A stretch of 64,000 bases of DNA from Bog-756 sp963727075 (GCA_963727075.1 CAVSET010000002.1:186001-250000), one strand, 5' to 3'. Numbered from the stretch's first letter, positions 51,682 through 61,785 are shown. A program made the numbers and translations. Notes: a model not told the origin generated them from the sequence alone.

Positions 51682-53176
51682 ATGACTGCGGTTCGTGGGG
51701 GGATTGGGTCGCGGGGGCACCGTGCCTGGCAAAGGCGCTCGGTCCGCGTTCGAGCCTTGGCCGCGGCGGGCGTGATCCTGATCGGTGCGGCCGGCTGCAG
51801 CAACTCGAGCTCATCGAGCACGTCCTCCACCGCGTCGAGTGGCAGCCCGACCGGCTCGCCCTCCTCGGTGAGCACGGCCAGCACCTCCAGCCGGGGCGTG
51901 ACCAAGGACAGCATCAACGTGGTCTTCCCGGTCGTGTCGCTCAACTCGCTGGCCGGACGCGAGGGGTTCGCCCAGGACCCAGAGTTCGGGGAGCAGAACC
52001 AGGCCATCAACTTCTATGTCAAGCAGATCAACGACGCCGGCGGCATCAACGGCCGGAGGATCAACCCCATCATCACCACGTTCGACCCGACCAACGAGTC
52101 GAACATGCGGGCGCTCTGCAAGACCTGGACCGAGGGGTCCCCGGCTGCCTTCACCGTGCTCGACGGGATCGGCGACTGGACTGGCGACAACCAGCTCTGC
52201 GTCACCCAGGAGGGCCAGACCCCCTTCATCGGGCAGTGGACCACGGTGACCACCTGGACCAACCAGGGTTCCCCCTACCTGTGGTGGACCGGCCCTGATC
52301 AGGCGGTGATCCTGCAGGCCGTCGTCAACTGGGGGCTGAGCTCGGGCCTGCTCACCACCACCAGCAAGGTCGGGCATCCTGGCCGGCGACCGGGCCTCGG
52401 ACCAGGCCGCCCTGCACAACTACCTCCTGCCGGACCTGAGCAATGCCGGCATCTCGTCGGTGGTCAAGACCATCGCGTCGGACCCCTCCAACACCGCCAC
52501 CACCGACGCCCAGGCCCCGCTGGCCGTCCAGCAGATGCGCAGCGCCGGCGTCACCTCGATCATCCCGTTGATCCCCTTCAACGTCTTCTACCCGGTCCTG
52601 CAGGCCGAGACGTCCCAGAAGTACTTCCCCCACCTGCTCCTCAGTGACTACGAGAACAGCATCACCGCCGCCCTCGGTCTCATCCCCACCCCCTACGAGC
52701 AGGCTCTCGACGGCCAGCAAGGGTTGACGACGCTGACCCTCGGTGGCGTCGACGACGACAGGCCCGAGAGCCAAGGCGGCTACGACGCCGGCGTGCGCAA
52801 CTGCTGGACCCCCTGGCACCAGGCCTATCCCCAGGTCCCGTCGGGCAAGGTCACCGACTTCATCGAGGAGCAGGGCCCGGTCGTGGGGTGGTGCCAGGCC
52901 ATCCAGCTGTTCGCCACCGCGGCCAAGGCGGCCGGACCCGACCTCAACCGCCGGACGTTCGTCACCGCCATGTCCAAGATCTCCAACTTCCCGGGCACCT
53001 ACGCCCCGGTCCTCAGCTACGGGCCCGACAAGCGTTACGGGCCGACCGAGTACCAGGTGGTGAAGCTCCACAACAACGTCCCGCCCTCGAGCCAGTGCCA
53101 GCTGACCTCCCAGGGCAAGCCGCAGGGGACCTGCTGGGTGACGGTGCAGCCGTTCCAGCCGCTGCCCACCGGCTGA
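51682..53176 (+). CDS. Solute-binding lipoprotein (branched-chain amino acid ABC type), frameshifted
   Basis: About 500 residues. A lipobox L-I-G-A-A-G-C ends the signal peptide near residue 39, then a Ser/Thr-rich linker. INVVFPVVSLNSLAGREGF, GEQNQAINFYVKQINDAGGINGRRINPII and TNESNMRALCKTWTEG are the start of a LivK-like periplasmic binding domain. The frame changes near 52372 and continues with ILAGDRASDQAALHNYLLPDL, VQQMRSAGVTSIIPLI and RTFVTAMSKISNFPGTYAPVL. No permease or ATPase genes follow, so it is an orphan component in this window. Confidence 0.85.
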
Positions 53177-53304
53177 TCCCTTCCCGCTTCGCCCGCCGCT
53201 GATCCATGGCGGCGCCGATCGACGGGACCAGCGGCCGGCGCCGCCTCCGCCCGGTCGGGCCACGGCGATCATGGCATCGTAGGACGGCACAAGGAGGGGA
53301 AGGC

Positions 53305-54954
53305 ATGGCCGGCCCATTCGACACCCACGAGGTCTTCAACCAGGTCCCTCCGCTCGAGGACTACGACGTCTTCTCGGCCGATGCCGCACTCGGCGAGGCG
53401 GTCGAGCGCGAGGGTGCGAGCTGGGCCCGACCAGAGCTCGAGAGCCTCGGCGCCCTGGCCGGCTCGGTCGCCTCCCGGGAGCTCGGGCGCCTGGCCAACG
53501 AGCACCGGCCGGTGCTCCACACCCACGACCGCTACGGGCGCCGGGTCGACGTCGTCGAGTACCACCCGGCCTACCACGAGCTCATGACCACCTCCCTGCG
53601 CCACGGGCTGCATGCCGGGCCCTGGGCCGACCCGCGCCCGGTGCGCACGTGGCCCGGGCGGCCAAGGTCATCGTCTGGTACCAGGTCGACGCCGGTCACA
53701 TCTGCCCGGTGTCGATGACCTACGCGGTGGTACCGGCCATCCGGCATCAGCCCGAGGTGGCCCGGGCCTGGGAGCCGATGATCCGCTCGACCACCTATGA
53801 CCCTGCCGACGTGCCCCCGTCACAGAAAGCCGGGGTGACCTGTGGCATGGCCCTCACCGAAAAGCAGGGCGGCTCCGACGTGCGGGCCAACACCACCCGG
53901 GCCGAGCCCGCCGGCGGCGCCGGCCGGCGTTACCGGCTGACCGGGCACAAGTGGTTCTGCTCGGCCCCGATGTCCGATGCCTTCTTGATGCTGGCCCAGA
54001 CGCCCGGCGGGCATCAGCTGCTTTCTGGTGCCCCGCTGGAACCCCGACGGCAGCCGGAACCCCGTCCGCATCCAGCGGCTCAAGGACAAGCTGGGCGACC
54101 GGTCGAACGCGTCGAGCGAGATCGAGCTGCTGGGCGCCACGGGCGAGCTCATCGGTGACGAAGGGCGGGGCATCCGCACCATCATCGAGATGGTCAACCA
54201 CACCCGGCTCGACTGCATCCTCGGCTCGGCCGCCATCATGCGCCAGGGGGTGGCCGAGGCGACTTGGCATGCCGCGCACCGCGTCGGTGTTCGGGACGGT
54301 CCTCGCCGAGCAGCCGCTGATGGCCAACGTGCTCGCCGACCTGGCCGTCGAATCGGAAGCGGCCACTGCCGTCGGCGCTCCGCCTGGCCCGCGCCTACGA
54401 CTCCGACGGCGACGGCGACGAGCACGAGCGCCGGCTGCAACGGCTGCTGACCCCGATCGTGAAGTACTGGACATGCAAGCGGGCCCCGCAACACGCGGCC
54501 GAGGCGCTCGAATGCCTCGGCGGCAACGGGTTCGTCGAGGAGTCGGGCATGCCCCGGCTCTTCCGCCAGAGCCCGGTGAACGGTGTGTGGGAGGGCTCGG
54601 GCAACGTGATCTGCCTCGACGTGCTCCGGGCCCTGGCCCGCGAGCCGGAGGCCCTCGACGCCTACTGGGCCGAGGTGGCCCGGGCCGACGGCGGGGACCG
54701 GCGGCTGACTCGAGCGGTGGACGATCTCCATGTCGACCTGTCCGCCACCGAGACCCTCGAAGCCCGGGCCCGGTCGGTGGTGGAGCGGATGGCGTTGGTG
54801 TTCCAAGCCTCGCTGCTGGTCCGGTTCGCGCCCGGCGCCGTCGCCGACGCGTTCTGCCGCGTCGCGGCTTCCCGGGGTGGGAGGCGGGGCCTTCGGCACC
54901 CTTCCGGCCGGGACCGACACGAGCGGCATCCTGGCCCGGCACACCCCGGTCTGA
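53305..54954 (+). CDS. AidB-like acyl-CoA dehydrogenase, frameshifted
   Basis: About 550 residues of the acyl-CoA dehydrogenase superfamily, nearest the AidB branch. The start THEVFNQVPPLEDYDVF is the AidB-type N-terminus, then GMALTEKQGGSDVRANTT (FAD site), YRLTGHKWFCSAPMSDAFLMLAQ, RLKDKLGDRSNASSEIEL, RGIRTIIEMVNHTRLDCILGSAAIMRQG, and ALECLGGNGFVEESGMPRLFRQSPVNGVWEGSGNV. E. coli AidB belongs to the alkylation response and binds DNA; here either that or ordinary acyl-CoA oxidation is possible. At least five frame changes (near 53640, 54010, 54275, 54370 and 54870). AAGGAGG precedes the ATG. Confidence 0.85.
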
Positions 54955-54959
54955 TCCGG

Positions 54960-55612
54960 TCAGGCGGGGCAGGACCCCCCGACGCCCATCCCGGCCCACA
55001 CCATGTCGACCGCCCGCTCGGCCCACCCGGGAGTCGAAGGGACGCCGGCGACGCGGCGGGCGAAGACCGAGCCGGCCAGCATCTGCAGGGCCAGATCCAG
55101 ATCGGCGTCGGGGTGCAACTGGCCGAGCTGGCGTGCCCGCGCCAACAGCGACCGGGCGTGACCCATGCGCGGGCCGACCACTCGTTGGCGGTGGAGGTCG
55201 AGCGAGCCGGGGTCCTCCCTCGAACCGATGAGGGTCCCGACGACCTCGAGACACCCTCGGCGAACCGCTCGTCGAATTCGTCGAGGTAGGCGATGAGGTC
55301 GGCGCGGGGGTCGGCGCTCGGCCCCGGCGCCCGATGGGTCGTGCTGTTGGTGGCGATGGCCGCGGTGATGAGATCGGCCTTGTCCCGGTACCGCCGGTAG
55401 ATGGTGGTCCGGGCCACCCCCGCCTCACTGGCCACGCTCTCCATCGAGATCTTGGCGTACCCGACCTCGGCCAGTTGGCGAAGGGCGGCGTCGGTGATGG
55501 CCGAGGTGGCGCGTTCGTTGCGGGGCCGGCCCGGCCCACGGCCGGTCCGGCGGTCACCGGGATCCGGCTGGTGGTCGTGGGCGACCGGGGCGGGGACGCC
55601 GGCGGTGGTCAC
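54960..55612 (-). CDS. TetR family transcriptional regulator, frameshifted
   Basis: About 215 residues. The DNA-binding domain reads RPRNERATSAITDAALRQLAEVGYAKISMESVASEAGVARTTIYRRYRDKADLITAAI. After a frame change near 55255 the C-terminal ligand domain continues with MGHARSLLARARQLGQLHPDADLDLALQMLAGSVFARR and ends AVDMVWAGMGVGG. The GTG at 55612 overlaps the MFS stop as GTGA, so efflux pump and regulator share a transcript. Palindromes upstream of the MFS gene are candidate operators. Confidence 0.88.
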
Positions 55613-57192
55613 TGCGGCGCCCCCACCGGGGTGGCCCGGGCCTCGGGCTCGGCCACCGGTGTCACGCTCGGCACGAAGTCGCTCTGGCGCACCAGGGCAA
55701 AGGCGCCGACCGAGCCGATGAAGGCGACCACCGCCCCGATGACCAGGACGTGGTCGAGCGTGGCCGAAAACCCCACCCGGTAGGCCTGGAGCAGCGCCTG
55801 GCGCGAGGCCTCCGACGGGATCGCCCCGAGCACCTGGCGCACGCCGCCGCCGGCCAGCGCCCCCCGCAGTGCCCCACCGCCATGTGACACCACGACCTGC
55901 CCGGCCGGCGTGGCGGACAGGGCGGACAGGGTCCGGCTCTGGATCTGGCTCTGGAAGACGGTCCCCAGACCGGCGATGCCGGTAGCGATGCCGACCTGTC
56001 GGAAGGTGTTGTTTGCGCCGGAGGCCATCCCGCTGCGTTCGGGAGGCACCACCGAGATGGCCGACGACGCCAGCACCGGGTTGGTCGTCCCGATCCCGAT
56101 GCCGGTGACGATGAACCCGGGCAGCAGGACCGTCCAGCCCGACGAGGCGTGGGTCGTGGCCATCAGCAGGCAGCCCGCTGCCACCAACAACATGCCCAGT
56201 CCGAGCAGGTAGCGGGCGTGCACCCGGACGGTGAGCTTGCCGGCGATGGGGGCGATGATGAAGGCCAGCATGGTGATGGGCAAGAACCGCACGCCGGCGG
56301 CCAGGGGCCCGAAGCCGAGGTCGTCCTGGATGTAGAGGGTCAGGTACAAGAACATCGAGAAGATGGAGGCGGCGATGGTGAAGGCCACCAGCGAGACGCC
56401 GACCATGGCCGGACGCCGGAACAGCGAGAGGTCGAGCATCGGGTCGGCCTGACGCCACTCGGCCATCAGGAAGACGACCAGCAGGAAGCCGGCCCCGATC
56501 AGCAGGCCCGAGATGAGGGTGCTGCCCCAACCGTCGTCGTTGCCCCGCACCAGGGCGAACACCAGCATGAAGAGTGCACCGGAGAACGACACGAACCCGA
56601 TCCAGTCGACCCGCCGCCGGTGCATGTCCCGCGATTCCCGCACCCGGGTCAGCGTGACCACGACCGCCAGCACGCCGATGGGCACGTTGACGAAGAAGAT
56701 CCACCGCCAGCCGATGCCGCTGGTGATCGCCCCGCCGACCAACGGCCCCACCGCCACCGCGCCCCCCACCACCGCGCCGTAGATGCCGAAGGCGGTGCCC
56801 CGCTCCCGGCCGGAGAAGGCCTGGGCGATGAGGGCCAGCGAGGTGGCGAACATGATGGCGCCCCCCACGCCCTGGGCGCCCCGGGCCAGGTTCAGCATGA
56901 GGGAGGTGGTGGCCAGCCCGCACACCAGTGACGAGACGGAGAACACGCCGAGCCCGATGGCGAACACCCCGCGCCGGCCGAACATGTCGCCCACGACCCC
57001 GGCGGTGAGGAGGAACGCCGCCAGTGTGAGCGAATAGGCGTCGACGACCCACTGGAGGTCACTGAAGGAGGCGTGCAACGACCGCTGGATGTCGGGCAGG
57101 GCCACGTTCACCACGGTGATGTCGAGCAGCAGCATGAAGGTGGCCGTACAGACGGCGATGAGGGTCCACCACTTGCGATCGAGTGCGGGCAT
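55609..57192 (-). CDS. MFS drug efflux transporter (DHA2/EmrB-QacA family)
   Basis: 527 residues with fourteen predicted helices. Motif A-like GVVGDMFGRRGVFAIGL follows the second helix, motif D1 is LLDITVVNVALPDIQRSL in helix 1, and motif C-like GAVVGGAVAVGPLVGGAI lies in helix 5, all typical of 14-helix proton antiporters. TNPVLASSAISVVPPERSGMASGANNTFRQVG is conserved in the DHA2 group. The ATG at 57192 has GAGGAAGGA upstream. It is followed by its likely TetR regulator. Confidence 0.93.
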   Translation of the reverse strand: MPALDRKWWTLIAVCTATFMLLLDITVVNVALPDIQRSLHASFSDLQWVVDAYSLTLAAFLLTAGVVGDMFGRRGVFAIGLGVFSVSSLVCGLATTSLMLNLARGAQGVGGAIMFATSLALIAQAFSGRERGTAFGIYGAVVGGAVAVGPLVGGAITSGIGWRWIFFVNVPIGVLAVVVTLTRVRESRDMHRRRVDWIGFVSFSGALFMLVFALVRGNDDGWGSTLISGLLIGAGFLLVVFLMAEWRQADPMLDLSLFRRPAMVGVSLVAFTIAASIFSMFLYLTLYIQDDLGFGPLAAGVRFLPITMLAFIIAPIAGKLTVRVHARYLLGLGMLLVAAGCLLMATTHASSGWTVLLPGFIVTGIGIGTTNPVLASSAISVVPPERSGMASGANNTFRQVGIATGIAGLGTVFQSQIQSRTLSALSATPAGQVVVSHGGGALRGALAGGGVRQVLGAIPSEASRQALLQAYRVGFSATLDHVLVIGAVVAFIGSVGAFALVRQSDFVPSVTPVAEPEARATPVGAPQ

Positions 57193-57233
57193 GCGGCCGT
57201 CCTTCCTCGGGTGGGCGCTGCTCGGGATACGAG

Positions 57234-57283
57234 CAGGCAATCTGCCTGATTTAGAAATCAACCCGTATCGTATCGTATCGTAC
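57234..57283. promoter_or_regulatory. Operator region upstream of the MFS-TetR operon
   Basis: Three elements follow one another: a 15-base palindrome CAGGCA-N3-TGCCTG (57234-57248), a 14-base palindrome TGATTT-AG-AAATCA (57247-57260), and four direct copies of CGTAT/CGTAC (57264-57283). They lie 42-91 bases upstream of the MFS start. Confidence 0.55.
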
Positions 57284-57363
57284 CCCGGACTGGCAAGCCT
57301 CGGTCGCCCCGAGCCTGGGCCGGCGCCCCGGGCCGGACCGGCCCGCCGGGGGTAACGTGGCCC

Positions 57364-58519
57364 ATGCGTTGGCTCCGGTCAGCGACTCTGGTCGTGCTTG
57401 TCTTGACCGTGATCCTGCCGGGGTCGACCGCGTTGGCCGGTCCCGGCGCCACGCCGGCATGGGCCCAGAGCGCCTCAGGCAACGGCGGCCCGACGACCGT
57501 CTGGCTGTGCCGCCCCGGTCTGGCGGCCGACCCCTGCTCCCCGTCGCTCACCACCACCCGGACCACCCCCTCGGGCCAACCCCTCGGTGTCGACGACACG
57601 CACCCCGCCGCCCACCCGAAGATCGACTGTTTCTACGTCTACCCCACGGTGAGCGACCAGAAGACGGCGAACGCCGACCTGACCATCGACCCCACCGAGC
57701 GGTCGATCGCCCTCTACCAGGCGGCCCGGTTCTCCGCGCGACTGCCGCGTCTTCGCCCCCATGTACCGACAACTCACCATCTCCTCCATCGCCGGTCAGC
57801 CGACGGCGGCCGAGGCGCAGCTGGCCTACGACGACGTTCGGGGGGCCTGGGCCACCTACCTCCGCCGGTTCAACGGCGGGCGGGGTGTGGTCCTCCTCGG
57901 CCATTCCCAAGGCGCGTTCATCCTCCGGAAGCTCATCGCGTCCGAGATCGACCCGAACCCCGGGATGCGTCGGCGGTTGGTGTCGGCCGTGCTGCTCGGG
58001 GGGAACGTCACCGTCCGGCAGGGCGCAAACGTTGGGGGCGACTTCAAGCACATCCGGGCCTGCCACGGTGCCAGCCAGACCGGTTGCGTGATCGCCTTCT
58101 CGACCTTCGACGCCGTCCCCCCGGCCAATTCTCTGTTCGGACGGACCACGGCTCCGGGCCTGCAGGTCCTCTGCACCAACCCCGCCGCCCTGGCCGGGGG
58201 ATCCGGGTCCCTCGATCCCGTCTTCCCCACCCGGCCGTTCGCCCCCGGATCGAGCATCGCGGCCGGGATCCAACTGCTCGACTTCACCGTGCCGAAGGTG
58301 AGCACCCCGTGGGTGTCGTCCCCCGGTGCCTTCAGCGGGCGATGCTCGTCGGCCGGCGGCGCCAACGTTCTCCAGATCACACCCCAGCAGGGGGCACCGC
58401 TGGTCCACCCGAGCCCCGATGCCAGCTGGGGCCTCCATCTGGTGGACGGCAACATCGCCCTCGGGAACCTGATCGGCGTGGTGCACAGCCAGGCCCTCGC
58501 CTACCACCCCGCCCGCTGA
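57364..58519 (+). CDS. Secreted DUF3089 (lipase-like) protein, frameshifted
   Basis: About 385 residues. A signal peptide is evident: RWLRSATLVVLVLTVILPGSTALA. The mature part has TVWLCRPGLAADPC, then KIDCFYVYPTVSDQKTANADL, a frame change near 57740, CRVFAPMYRQLTI and the nucleophile elbow VVLLGHSQGAFILRKLI (G-H-S-Q-G). These are the DUF3089 marks, an alpha/beta hydrolase group with probable lipase or esterase action. The end SWGLHLVDGNIALGNLIGVV holds the putative catalytic His. It is divergent from the MFS operon. Confidence 0.87.
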
Positions 58520-58566
58520 GCTGCTCGAGGCCCGAGCCCCGGCAGACCCCGACGCCCCGGTCGGGT

Positions 58567-58589
58567 GGTTCGATCGACCCACTCGAACC
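58567..58589. terminator. Weak hairpin between convergent genes
   Basis: GGTTCGA (58567-58573) and TCGAACC (58583-58589), with a 9-base loop, between the DUF3089 stop and the winged-helix gene stop. No T run; only a candidate. Confidence 0.3.
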
Positions 58590-58595
58590 GACCAG

Positions 58596-59681
58596 TCACT
58601 CCACCGTCAACGGGGTGTCGGGCAGCCCGAGGAAGCTGAGCACCGCCCGCGCATCTCGCGCCAACTCCTGCTCATCGGCCGCCCCGACGGGCTCCAGCAG
58701 TCGCAGCCGGATCCGGCCGTCGGTCAGGCCCCAGGTGCCGACCACCCGGCCCCCGACCAGCGCCGTGGCCCGGAAGAGGCCGTTGGTGGTGATGATGCCT
58801 CGATGGGGGCCGACCAATACGGAACGGTCCGCCCACCCGTGGAGCACGGGGTCGAAGGCGCCGAGCAGTCGGGGCGGCGGCATGCGTCGGCCGGCGGCCG
58901 GGTCCCGACGGACTTCCAGTTCGACCAGGCCGCCGGGGTGCGGACGGCACTCTTCGCCGATGGCGTCGAGGCCGGCACGGGCGCGGCGCAGGGTGATACC
59001 CGCCCACTTGGCCAGGTCGGCGGCGGTGGCCGGCCCGTGTCCGGACAGGTAGCGGCGGGACAGCCGGGCCAGGGCCTCGGGCTCGTCGAGGGGGTCGGGG
59101 GCCCGGCCCAACCAGGCTGCCACCTCCACGAAGGCCGCCTGGCCGGACCGGACCGGCCCTCGCACGATGTGCCCCCGGAGGGTGGCGGCCACCAGCAGGT
59201 GGACGAGCGCCTGCCCCTCGGTGGGGACGCCGGCCGCATCCAGGGCGGCCCGCAGCTCCGACCTGGTCCGGGTTCCGTACGCCGCCACGGCCCCGACGAT
59301 GACCTCCACTCCCCGCTCGACGGTCCTCGGCTCGAGGCCCAGCTGCCCGAGGCGCCGGTTGTTCGCCGACCACACCTGTGGGGTGGTCAGGGGATGCAGC
59401 CACCAGTAGTCGTCCGCCGCCACCAGGTGGAGCGTTCCCCGGTTGAGCCAGCTGACCACGGCACTCCGGCGGCGGGTCAGCGCATCCTCGACGTCGGACA
59501 CGTCAGTGAGCCGGCTCCGGGCCCGAATGGCCAGTCGGGCGCCGCGGGGATCCTGGGCCTGCACAGCGAGCATCCGCTCGAGCACCTGCTCGGTGCTCGA
59601 CGCCTGGCGCGTTCGCAACAACTGGGCGTCCAGCCGGGCCGCCCAGAGGCGGGCACCGGGCTCGGGTGGGTCGGGCACCAT
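58596..59681 (-). CDS. Winged helix DNA-binding domain protein (HTH_42 type)
   Basis: 361 residues from ATG 59681. RLDAQLLRTRQASSTEQVLERMLAVQAQDPRGARLAIRAR and VVSWLNRGTLHLVAADDYWWLHPL are the typical start of the HTH_42 (DUF1006-like, YcaQ) family, YLSGHGPATAADLAKWAGITLRRARAGLDAI is the winged helix, and PRLLGAFDPVLHGWADRSVLVGPHRGIIT is the end motif. The related E. coli YcaQ is a DNA interstrand crosslink glycosylase; others are unknown. It lies five bases after an SDR gene on the same strand. Confidence 0.87.
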   Translation of the reverse strand: MVPDPPEPGARLWAARLDAQLLRTRQASSTEQVLERMLAVQAQDPRGARLAIRARSRLTDVSDVEDALTRRRSAVVSWLNRGTLHLVAADDYWWLHPLTTPQVWSANNRRLGQLGLEPRTVERGVEVIVGAVAAYGTRTRSELRAALDAAGVPTEGQALVHLLVAATLRGHIVRGPVRSGQAAFVEVAAWLGRAPDPLDEPEALARLSRRYLSGHGPATAADLAKWAGITLRRARAGLDAIGEECRPHPGGLVELEVRRDPAAGRRMPPPRLLGAFDPVLHGWADRSVLVGPHRGIITTNGLFRATALVGGRVVGTWGLTDGRIRLRLLEPVGAADEQELARDARAVLSFLGLPDTPLTVE

Positions 59682-59686
59682 CAGGC

Positions 59687-60454
59687 TCAGCTGATCGGGT
59701 AGTTGCCGCCGTCGGCCATGAGGGTCACGCCGGTGACATAGGCCGCCTGCTCGGAGAGGAGGAACCGCACCACCGGGCCGATCTCGTCCACCGGGTCCCC
59801 CAGGCGGCCGAGGGGATGGCCCCCGAGGACCCGTTCGGCCATGGTCGGATCCTCGGCCATGGCGACGTCCACAGCCGGCGAATGGGCGAGCGGAGCCACA
59901 CAGTTGACCCGGACACCGTCGGGCCCCCACTCGCGGGCCCAGGCCCGGGCCAGGCCGCGGAGCGCCCCTTTGACGGCGGCATAGGGCGCCAGCCGCATCT
60001 TCCCCTCGAAGCCCGCCTCCGACGTCAGCAACACCAGGCTGCCCTGGCTGGCCACCAGATGCGGGTGGGCGGCCCGGGCCAGGAGGTAGGCCCCCCGCAA
60101 GGAGACCGCCACGTGGTCGCGGAGGTCGCCCATGCTCACCGTGGCCGGATCCACCGGCCGGGGCGACAGCCCACTGGTGGCGTTGTGCACCACCCCGTCG
60201 AGCGAACCGTCCAACTCCGCCGCGGCGGCCACCGCCGCCGACACCGAATCGCCGTCTCCCACGTCGCAGGGGACGAAACGGCCCCGGCCCCCGGCCCTGG
60301 TCACCTCATCGGCCACCCGGCGCCCTTCGGTGACCCGCCGGGCCGCCACCCACACCGTCCACCCGGCGGCCCCGCAGGACACGGCGATGCCCCGCCCCAC
60401 CCCTCCACTGGCCCCGGTGACCAGCACCACCGGCAGACCCGGAGGCGCGGTCAC
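59687..60454 (-). CDS. SDR family oxidoreductase (active)
   Basis: 255 residues of the classical SDR family. It has the cofactor turn VLVTGASGGVGRGIAV, VPCDVGDGDSVSAAVA, VVHNATSG in place of N-N-A-G, and the catalytic Ser and Tyr-x-x-x-Lys in LTSEAGFEGKMRLAPYAAVKGALRGLARA. Y-V-T-G-V-T-L-M-A-D-G-G-N ends the protein. Such enzymes reduce 3-ketoacyl thioesters or oxidise hydroxy compounds. The GTG at 60454 overlaps the stop of a degenerate SDR-like gene directly upstream (GTGA). Confidence 0.92.
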   Translation of the reverse strand: MTAPPGLPVVLVTGASGGVGRGIAVSCGAAGWTVWVAARRVTEGRRVADEVTRAGGRGRFVPCDVGDGDSVSAAVAAAAELDGSLDGVVHNATSGLSPRPVDPATVSMGDLRDHVAVSLRGAYLLARAAHPHLVASQGSLVLLTSEAGFEGKMRLAPYAAVKGALRGLARAWAREWGPDGVRVNCVAPLAHSPAVDVAMAEDPTMAERVLGGHPLGRLGDPVDEIGPVVRFLLSEQAAYVTGVTLMADGGNYPIS

Positions 60455-61095
60455 CGCGACCCCCCGATGCGGACGGTGTTGGCCGTGACGCCCGCCGAGC
60501 GGCCGGCCAGCAGCATGGCGACCGCCGTCACCACGTCCTCCGACCGCTCAGTGGCTCCGTTCCCCGTCCGGTCGGCGGGGCCGGTCAGCCGCGTCGGGGT
60601 GGTGACCGCGTTGACCCGTACCCGGCGGGGCCGGTGGGCCTGGGCCAGCGAGCGGGTCATGACCTCGACCGCATCCGCCACCGCCGCCGGACCACCCCAG
60701 CCCGCCGAGCCCCGGGGGTCGGGACGGTCGACCACGGCCACCACCTGACCCCCGGCCGCGCACCGGGCGGCCGCGACGGCCAGGGACGCGAACCACAGGG
60801 CGATCGGAGCCTCCGTCGTGGCGAGCCAGGGGTCGAGCCCGAGCTCGACCAACGGTGTCGGCTCGAGTCCGTCGGGCCAGACCGCCACTACCACCGAGTC
60901 CACCGGGCCGCCGGCCGCGGCCTCCGCCCGCCACCTGTCGAGCAGCACTCCCTGTGACCAGTGGGCGTCGAGGGTCAGGTCAGGCACCAGGGTCAACTCG
61001 ACACCGAGCGCGGTGGCGAGGGGCGCCGAGGCCCTGGTGCCGAGGAACCACGCGTCAGCACCCACGCCGGTGCCTCGTCGAGGGCTCCTGCTCAT
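60451..61095 (-). CDS. Degenerate SDR-like protein (probable noncatalytic partner)
   Basis: 214 residues. The overall pattern is SDR-like: VDSVVVAVWPDGLEP, then a helix ATTEAPIALWFASLAVAAARCAAGGQVVAVVD, ADAVEVMTRSLAQAHRPRRVRVNAVTTPTRL, and DVVTAVAMLLAGRSAGVTANTVRIGG at the end. The N-terminal Gly-rich cofactor turn is absent and the Tyr-x-x-x-Lys is replaced by A-A-V-A-D-A. It overlaps the active SDR gene, so it may be a structural partner. The ATG at 61095 was chosen over the in-frame reading from 61218. Confidence 0.7.
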   Translation of the reverse strand: MSRSPRRGTGVGADAWFLGTRASAPLATALGVELTLVPDLTLDAHWSQGVLLDRWRAEAAAGGPVDSVVVAVWPDGLEPTPLVELGLDPWLATTEAPIALWFASLAVAAARCAAGGQVVAVVDRPDPRGSAGWGGPAAVADAVEVMTRSLAQAHRPRRVRVNAVTTPTRLTGPADRTGNGATERSEDVVTAVAMLLAGRSAGVTANTVRIGGSR

Positions 61096-61274
61096 GGGCT
61101 CATCGCCCCATGACGCGGCGCCGACGGATGGAGGGTGGAGTGATGGGCCGTCCTCGGGTCGTGCTCGCCGGTCCTTCGTCTCCCCGTCGGTCCCGGCGCA
61201 CCGGTCAGGGTGGCTCAACGGTACCGCCGCCGGCCGGGAGCGTCGTCCCCCCTCCCCCGGTCGGGCTCACGCGG

Positions 61275-61541
61275 TCATCCCGGCCAGCACTCCTCACAGA
61301 GCACGTGTTGGAACGTCGGCTCGATCCATCCGCGCTGGCCGGGCGGGACCATCTCCCCACAGTTGACGCACGGGCCGCCCCAGCGCAGGCGCCCGAACCT
61401 CGAGCTCGGGCCGAGCGGACGCACCAGGGCCCACGCCCGCACCCCCCCGGGCGCCCGGCCACCGGCGACCGGCGGCAGCTCGGTGACGCCGCAGCCGCCG
61501 CCGGCTGCGCCTTCCTTCGACTGCTGGTCGACGATGTGCAC
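61275..61541 (-). CDS. Small zinc-ribbon-like protein
   Basis: 88 residues. The C-terminal part has two Cys pairs, CVNCGEMVPPGQRGW and VLCEECWPG, the pattern of a zinc ribbon or treble clef. The first 45 residues are Gly- and Pro-rich and basic. The start is a GTG at 61541 with GGAGGAG upstream. It lies between the SDR pair and the arylsulfatase gene, on the minus strand. No family can be named. Confidence 0.6.
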   Translation of the reverse strand: MHIVDQQSKEGAAGGGCGVTELPPVAGGRAPGGVRAWALVRPLGPSSRFGRLRWGGPCVNCGEMVPPGQRGWIEPTFQHVLCEECWPG

Positions 61542-61785
61542 CGGTGCTCCTCCCTCCCGCCGGCGGGCTCCACCCGTTGTGGGGTGAGCATCGGCACGAG
61601 CCGGTACCGCCTTGACCTCCCCCAGCCTGGCCAGGGGTCGAGCCGCGCCGCCGACCGGCCCGTAGACAGGGGCGGGCCCGACCGTTACTGTCAGGTGAGG
61701 TGCCACAAACCGCCCGCCGAGCTGCCCCTGGGCTCGGCTCGGTGGTGGACGGCGCCCATCCACCGACGATCGAGAAGGACCGACC

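Noticed and set aside
54662..57052. A single 796-residue protein covering the MFS and TetR genes
   Set aside because: It is an out-of-frame reading of the MFS gene joined by chance to the true frame of the TetR start.
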